Below are positions 59,963 through 64,000 of a DNA stretch of 64,000 nucleotides, piece after piece. The DNA is taken from positions 1,736,001-1,800,000 of the forward strand of contig NZ_CP077291.1 in assembly GCF_019048065.1 (NCBI RefSeq), in the 5' to 3' direction. The stretch's first letter is position 1; every line of letters begins with the position of its first letter. This stretch comes from Citrobacter farmeri. GTDB lineage: Bacteria > Pseudomonadota > Gammaproteobacteria > Enterobacterales > Enterobacteriaceae. The position numbers and the translations under genes were made by a program. The notes under the pieces are model-generated. The model was not told where the DNA came from and did no database searches. It saw only the letters and a program-made list of their open reading frames with translations.

Positions 59963-59980
59963 ATCGTGTGAACGAGGCGC

Positions 59981-60009
59981 ATATTAACGACGACAATTGG
60001 GGTTGTCAA
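59981..60009 (-). promoter_or_regulatory. Promoter of tRNA-Asn at 59887
   Basis: On the minus strand TTGACA (60004-60009), a 17-bp spacer and TAATAT (59981-59986), then a GCGCC discriminator. Confidence 0.88.
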
Positions 60010-60083
60010 AGGGGGAAATGCGATTGTGAGTCTGTTTGCTGACAAAACCAGCAAAGCGGCGAACTTTCGATCGCCGACAGCTT

Positions 60084-60100
60084 TGCCCCATTCTGGTGCG
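60084..60100. promoter_or_regulatory. Putative NtrC-binding site upstream of nac
   Basis: TGCCCC-N5-GGTGCG, a close match to the NtrC consensus TGCACC-N5-GGTGCA, centred about 125 bp before the nac sigma-54 promoter, the usual enhancer distance. Confidence 0.75.
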
Positions 60101-60216
60101 AGCCTACCCCGGATGGGGCAGATCGGAAAACACTGGCTGGAATCGATATTACCGATAACAATCATAAATGCTTATTTTACGGTAGGTTAACGCGAGTTTC
60201 TTTCTTTATTCGAAAC

Positions 60217-60232
60217 TGGCAAGCATCTTGCA
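60217..60232 (+). promoter_or_regulatory. Sigma-54 promoter of nac
   Basis: TGGCAAGCATCTTGCA has the -24 GG and -12 GC elements ten bases apart, as required for RpoN. It lies 57 bp upstream of the nac ATG. nac is a known NtrC/sigma-54 gene. Confidence 0.9.
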
Positions 60233-60288
60233 ATTCTCTCCTGACATCACTGCCAGCATGGGTTCTGGCATTCCGGACAGGAGGCAAA

Positions 60289-61206
60289 ATGAACTTCAGA
60301 CGATTGAAATATTTCGTAAAAATTGTCGATATTGGTAGCCTGACGCAGGCCGCTGAAGTATTGCATATCGCACAGCCCGCGCTGAGTCAGCAGGTTGCCA
60401 CCCTGGAAGGTGAGCTCAATCAGCAACTCTTAATACGTACCAAAAGGGGAGTGACGCCCACCGAAGCGGGAAAAATCCTCTACACCCATGCGCGGACGAT
60501 CCTCCGTCAGTGCGAACAGGCGCAGTTAGCTGTCTGTAACGTCGGACAAACCTTAACGGGACAGGTGTCGATCGGTCTTGCACCGGGGACTGCCGCGTCG
60601 TCGGTTACAATGCCGTTATTGCAGGCGGTGCGCGCAGAATTGCCCGAGGTGCTGGTGTATCTGCATGAAAACAGCGGGGCAGTGCTAAACGATAAACTGC
60701 TGAATGGTTACCTGGATATGGCGGTGCTCTATGAGCGCTCCCCGCTGGCAGGTATTACCAGTCAACCCCTGCTGAAAGAAGATCTCTTCCTTGTGGGTAC
60801 TCGCGACTGTCCCGGGCAGAGCGTGGATCTCACCGCTGTCGCGCAGATGAATCTTTTTCTCCCTCGCGACTACAGCGCGGTCCGTTTGCGGGTCGATGAA
60901 GCTTTCTCGCTGCGTCGCTTAACGGCGAAAGTCATCGGCGAAATTGAATCGATAGCCACGCTGACCGCGGCGATTGCCAGCGGTATGGGCGTGACGGTGT
61001 TGCCGGAATCCGCTGCGCGTTCCCTGTGTGGGGCGGCAAATGGCTGGATGGCGCGCATTACCTCGCCATCGATGAGTCTGTCGCTGTCATTGAATATGTC
61101 GGCAAGAGGAAGTTTGTCTCCCCAGGCGCAGGCAGTGAAAGAGATCCTGATGTCGCTGGTCAGCAGTCCGGCGTTGGATAACCGCGAGTTGCAGTTGGTA
61201 AGCTAA
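60289..61206 (+). CDS. nac: Nitrogen assimilation control regulator Nac
   Basis: A 305-residue LysR-type regulator with the N-terminal winged helix-turn-helix (GSLTQAAEVLHIAQPALSQQ) and a substrate-binding-like effector domain. Nac couples sigma-54 nitrogen control to sigma-70 genes and acts without a coinducer. An NtrC-like site and a sigma-54 promoter lie upstream. cbl follows. Confidence 0.95.
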   Translation: MNFRRLKYFVKIVDIGSLTQAAEVLHIAQPALSQQVATLEGELNQQLLIRTKRGVTPTEAGKILYTHARTILRQCEQAQLAVCNVGQTLTGQVSIGLAPGTAASSVTMPLLQAVRAELPEVLVYLHENSGAVLNDKLLNGYLDMAVLYERSPLAGITSQPLLKEDLFLVGTRDCPGQSVDLTAVAQMNLFLPRDYSAVRLRVDEAFSLRRLTAKVIGEIESIATLTAAIASGMGVTVLPESAARSLCGAANGWMARITSPSMSLSLSLNMSARGSLSPQAQAVKEILMSLVSSPALDNRELQLVS

Positions 61207-61307
61207 GCGTTATTCCATGACGGAATAAGATGCAGGTTTTTATTATTTGTTATGCCGGACATCAGACTCTAACAATAGCAATATGTCTGATGTAACCGGA
61301 GCAACGA

Positions 61308-62258
61308 GTGAATTTCCAGCAGCTAAAAATTATCCGTGAAGCAGCACGTCAGGATTACAACCTGACAGAAGTTGCCAATATGCTCTTTACCTCGCAGTCA
61401 GGGGTAAGTCGGCATATTCGTGAGTTAGAAGATGAGCTTGGGATAGAGATTTTTATCCGCCGGGGTAAGCGTCTGCTTGGAATGACCGAACCTGGCAAGG
61501 CGCTGTTGGTTATCGCCGAGCGCATTTTAAATGAAGCCAGTAACGTCCGCCGACTGGCGGATTTGTTCACCAATGACACCTCGGGCGTGTTAACCATCGC
61601 CACGACGCATACGCAGGCACGCTACAGCCTGCCGGGTGTGATTAAAGCCTTCCGCGAGTTGTTTCCGGAAGTCCGTCTGGAATTGATCCAGGGGACGCCG
61701 CAGGAAATAGAGACGTTACTGCAAAATGGTGGGGCGGATATCGGTATCGCCAGTGAACGGCTGAGCAACGATCCTCTGTTGGTCGCGTTCCCCTGGTTCC
61801 GCTGGCATCATAGCTTGTTAGTGCCGCACAATCATCCGTTGATCCAGGTATCGCCTGTTACGCTGGAGTCGATAGCCCACTGGCCGCTAATCACCTATCG
61901 ACAAGGGATCACCGGGCGCTCACGCATTGATGAAGCTTTTGCCCGCAAAGGGTTGCTGCCTGATATTGTCCTTAGCGCGCAGGATTCTGATGTGATTAAA
62001 ACCTATGTCGCGTTAGGACTGGGGATTGGTCTGGTGGCGGAGCAGTCCAGTGGTGAGCTGGAAGAGGGGACGCTGACGCGTCTGGACACGCGCCATCTGT
62101 TTGACGCCAACACGGTCTGGTTGGGACTGAAACGTGGCCAACTTCAGCGCAACTATGTCTGGCGGTTTATCGAACTCTGTAATGCTGGATTGTCCGTGGA
62201 GGATATTAAACGGCAGGTGATGGAACCTGATGACGTCGCGATTGATTATCAGATATAA
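61308..62258 (+). CDS. cbl: LysR-type regulator Cbl
   Basis: A 316-residue CysB-like LysR regulator that controls sulfonate and taurine use under sulfate starvation. The helix-turn-helix (LTEVANMLFTSQSGVSRHI) lies at residues 19-37. It starts about 100 bp after nac, the order also found in E. coli. The start is GTG. Confidence 0.95.
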   Translation: MNFQQLKIIREAARQDYNLTEVANMLFTSQSGVSRHIRELEDELGIEIFIRRGKRLLGMTEPGKALLVIAERILNEASNVRRLADLFTNDTSGVLTIATTHTQARYSLPGVIKAFRELFPEVRLELIQGTPQEIETLLQNGGADIGIASERLSNDPLLVAFPWFRWHHSLLVPHNHPLIQVSPVTLESIAHWPLITYRQGITGRSRIDEAFARKGLLPDIVLSAQDSDVIKTYVALGLGIGLVAEQSSGELEEGTLTRLDTRHLFDANTVWLGLKRGQLQRNYVWRFIELCNAGLSVEDIKRQVMEPDDVAIDYQI

Positions 62259-62264
62259 AGCAAA

Positions 62265-62286
62265 AAACCCGCTAAAAAGCGGGTTT
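62265..62286. terminator. Terminator between cbl and tRNA-Asn
   Basis: AAACCCGCT / AGCGGGTTT, a 9-bp stem with AAAA loop, flanked by A-runs and T-runs. It can end cbl and the facing tRNA-Asn. Confidence 0.88.
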
Positions 62287-62295
62287 CTTTAAATT

Positions 62296-62371
62296 TGGCT
62301 CCTCTGACTGGACTCGAACCAGTGACATACGGATTAACAGTCCGCCGTTCTACCGACTGAACTACAGAGGA
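62296..62371 (-). tRNA. asnT: tRNA-Asn(GTT)
   Basis: The fourth identical 76-nt tRNA-Asn, minus strand, between cbl and mtfA. Symbol by position next to mtfA. Confidence 0.95.
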
Positions 62372-62389
62372 ATCGTGTGAACGAGGCGC

Positions 62390-62418
62390 ATGATACTGAC
62401 CTCTCCACTGCGTGTCAA
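62390..62418 (-). promoter_or_regulatory. Promoter of tRNA-Asn at 62296
   Basis: On the minus strand TTGACA (62413-62418), a 17-bp spacer and TATCAT (62390-62395), then GCGCC. Confidence 0.86.
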
Positions 62419-62471
62419 CAGTAAAATTAGCACGCTTTTTCAAGTGGTTAATTAATCCCCAACGCGAGGGA

Positions 62472-63269
62472 TCAGTGAACCTGCCCGGTGGGGGATGGGT
62501 CATCGTCTTCGCTATCACGAAGGCGTTGCAGAGGGTCCTGCTGATAAAACTGGCAGAAGCGTTGCCACAGCGCGGGGAACCGTGGCGCAAAAAGTTCTGG
62601 AGCGCTGAAGAAATACTCGGACAGGACGGCAAAACATTCCGCCGGATCGCTTGCCGCATAGGCGTCAATGCTCGACGCAGTTTCCCCCACCAGATCAATT
62701 TCATCCTGAATATTGTTCATTGCGGCGTGCAGGTCATGTTCCCAACTCGCTACCTCCCGTAAGGGAATTAGCGGGATGCCGCTGGCACGGTCGCCATTGC
62801 GCATGTCCAGTTTATGTGCAACCTCATGAATAATAAGGTTAAATCCAGAGGCGTCAAAGGAGTCCTGAATATCCAGCCAGTTCAGAATGATCGGCCCTTG
62901 CTGCCAGCTTTGTCCGGACTGAACGACGCGCTGGTTATGGACCAGGCCAATATCATCTTCCCATTCGTCATCAACAACAAAGGGCGCAGGGTAGATCAGC
63001 ACCTCGTGGAAGCCATCCAGCCATTCGATACCCAGTTCCAGAACCGGCAGACAGAAAAGCAGAGCGATGCGCGCGCTTTTCAGCGAGTCGAGTTCGAAAC
63101 CCTGAAGGGCGACCAGCCTTTTTTGTTGCAGGAATCGCTCAGCCAGCGCAATGAGTCTGGCTTGTTCTTGCGCAGTCAAAGTCACAAGCAGGGGGATCGC
63201 AAGGGCTTCCTCCCACTGAGCTGAGTCACTTTGCGCGGTGTCTTGTGCTTTCCAGGGCCACTTAATCAT
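62472..63269 (-). CDS. mtfA: Mlc titration factor A (zinc metallopeptidase)
   Basis: A 265-residue cytoplasmic zinc peptidase that binds and inactivates the glucose repressor Mlc (DgsA), thereby affecting ptsG. The zinc motif HEVAH is at 148-152 and a downstream ligand glutamate lies in [14 protein letters not shown]. It is full length for the family. Confidence 0.96.
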   Translation of the reverse strand: MIKWPWKAQDTAQSDSAQWEEALAIPLLVTLTAQEQARLIALAERFLQQKRLVALQGFELDSLKSARIALLFCLPVLELGIEWLDGFHEVLIYPAPFVVDDEWEDDIGLVHNQRVVQSGQSWQQGPIILNWLDIQDSFDASGFNLIIHEVAHKLDMRNGDRASGIPLIPLREVASWEHDLHAAMNNIQDEIDLVGETASSIDAYAASDPAECFAVLSEYFFSAPELFAPRFPALWQRFCQFYQQDPLQRLRDSEDDDPSPTGQVH

Positions 63270-63362
63270 CGTTTTGCTCGCAAACTCGTCACTTGAACAA
63301 AATTGAAGGGACAGGGTCTGTTAAAATGCCAAATTACCTGGCATGATGGCAACCATCAAAAC

Positions 63363-63452
63363 GGAGAGATGCCGGAGCGGCTGAACGGACCGGTCTCGAA
63401 AACCGGAGTAGGGGCAACTCTACCGGGGGTTCAAATCCCCCTCTCTCCGCCA
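63363..63452 (+). tRNA. serU: tRNA-Ser(CGA)
   Basis: A 90-nt class II tRNA with a long variable arm (GTAGGGGCAACTCTAC) and anticodon CGA in GTCTCGAAA, ending in encoded GCCA. It reads UCG codons. Its position beside mtfA matches E. coli serU. Confidence 0.95.
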
Positions 63453-63921
63453 CTATTCAAGCAGTTAGCTCACTTCCATTCAACGACGCACGTCACACTT
63501 GGTACCGTGTTGGTATACTTACCTGGTGTTTTTCGCGCCATCATCATCTTCTGATTTACCCAAAACAGGAAGAGCCTGGGCTGTGAATATTCTTACTTTG
63601 CGATCCTGAACATGCACCTGACGTTTCAGCTTATGGTCTGCTTCCGCTCTCGCTCATGATGTGCAAACCGACGAGTTAGACTATTTTCTGGTTGCATTTA
63701 TGCTCGTCAGGGGCTTTTAAGGGTGTCCAGACCTCTCGGGAGAGAAGAGGGAAGTGAGCTAACGAAATGAGATGATGTGCTTCAGTTACATTATGCATGA
63801 AAGATGCAGAGGTGTTGGCGCACCTCTGCATGATGTTGGTTACCTGAAGGTTGATACGGCACATTCTAATTAATGTTTTTCAACTTGTTCTAAGGCAATG
63901 TTTCCACTGCCCGTCCGGCGC
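63453..63921. other. Non-coding region after serU
   Basis: About 470 bp with no credible gene. It contains a strong 11-bp hairpin at 63804-63831 (listed separately) and lies downstream of both serU and the partial outer-membrane gene. A phage or island attachment remnant was looked for and not seen. Confidence 0.5.
63804..63831. other. Perfect 11-bp hairpin
   Basis: ATGCAGAGGTG and CACCTCTGCAT around a 6-base loop. It lies about 90 bp beyond the stop of the minus-strand outer-membrane gene. No clean U-run follows in either direction, so terminator function is possible but not shown. Confidence 0.5.
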
Positions 63922-64000
63922 TTAAAAGCTGAAACGATATCCGCCGCTGACTTGCTTCTGATCAAAGGCATTACCCTGCGTGTAATCCGCTTCGAGGTAG
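63922..64000 (-). CDS. C-terminal fragment of a beta-barrel outer-membrane protein
   Basis: The frame runs in from the right edge and ends in GGYRFSF followed by TAA. Alternating hydrophobic residues and a terminal phenylalanine after an aromatic-rich strand are the C-terminal signature recognised by the Bam complex. Only about 25 residues are visible; it could be an autotransporter or porin. Confidence 0.55.
   Translation of the reverse strand, partial: YLEADYTQGNAFDQKQVSGGYRFSF

Noticed and set aside
63676..63864. 62-codon minus-strand frame after serU
   Set aside because: Overlaps the strong hairpin at 63804, lacks a ribosome site and has no recognisable sequence.

Overview
The window reads as chromosome of an enteric gammaproteobacterium, most likely Citrobacter. 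It combines a complete Salmonella-type pdu/cob-cbi block, which E. coli K-12 largely lacks, with an E. coli-like asn-tRNA neighbourhood (erfK, yeeO, amn, shiA, nac, cbl, mtfA, serU), including nac. The species call is inference from gene order and protein similarity recalled from memory; no search was run.

Layout. 1-5650: housekeeping genes (end of the thiosulfate transporter yeeE, yeeD, sbcB, dacD, SOS-controlled sbmC, yeeA, tmaR). 5681-22463 (minus strand): the full 1,2-propanediol utilisation operon pduABCDEGHJKLMNOPQSTUVWX, encoding a bacterial microcompartment with its B12-dependent diol dehydratase, reactivase, aldehyde and alcohol dehydrogenases, phosphotransacylase, kinase and cobalamin-recycling enzymes. 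22987-24922: divergent pduF (diol facilitator) and the regulator pocR. 25232-41986: a cobalamin riboswitch followed by the anaerobic cobalamin operon cbiABCDETFGHJKLMNQOP-cobUST, which makes the cofactor the pdu dehydratase needs. PocR is known to drive both operons.

41987-63452: a tRNA-rich segment with four identical tRNA-Asn genes, tRNA-Ser(CGA), ldtA (erfK), yeeO, amn, shiA, nac, cbl and mtfA. One tRNA-Asn (44933-45008) carries an 11.7-kb AT-richer genomic island, delimited by a repeat of the tRNA 3' end at 44993 and 56722. No integrase is visible in it.

The island looks like a defence cassette: a PemIK toxin-antitoxin pair; a helicase-nuclease split over two overlapping reading frames, followed by an unrecognised 819-residue partner with an Argonaute MID-like stretch; and a Gabija-like pair (OLD ATPase/TOPRIM nuclease plus UvrD-type helicase). 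The helicase/partner module is the most interesting part of the window. Motifs I-III lie in the first frame and motifs V-VI plus a PD-(D/E)XK-like site in the second. A T TTA AAG heptamer sits in exactly the phase needed for -1 frameshifting into the second frame, but a one-base loss in a T run just upstream would explain the split equally well.

The window ends with a fragment of a beta-barrel outer-membrane protein. No CRISPR array, rRNA or intact insertion sequence was seen.
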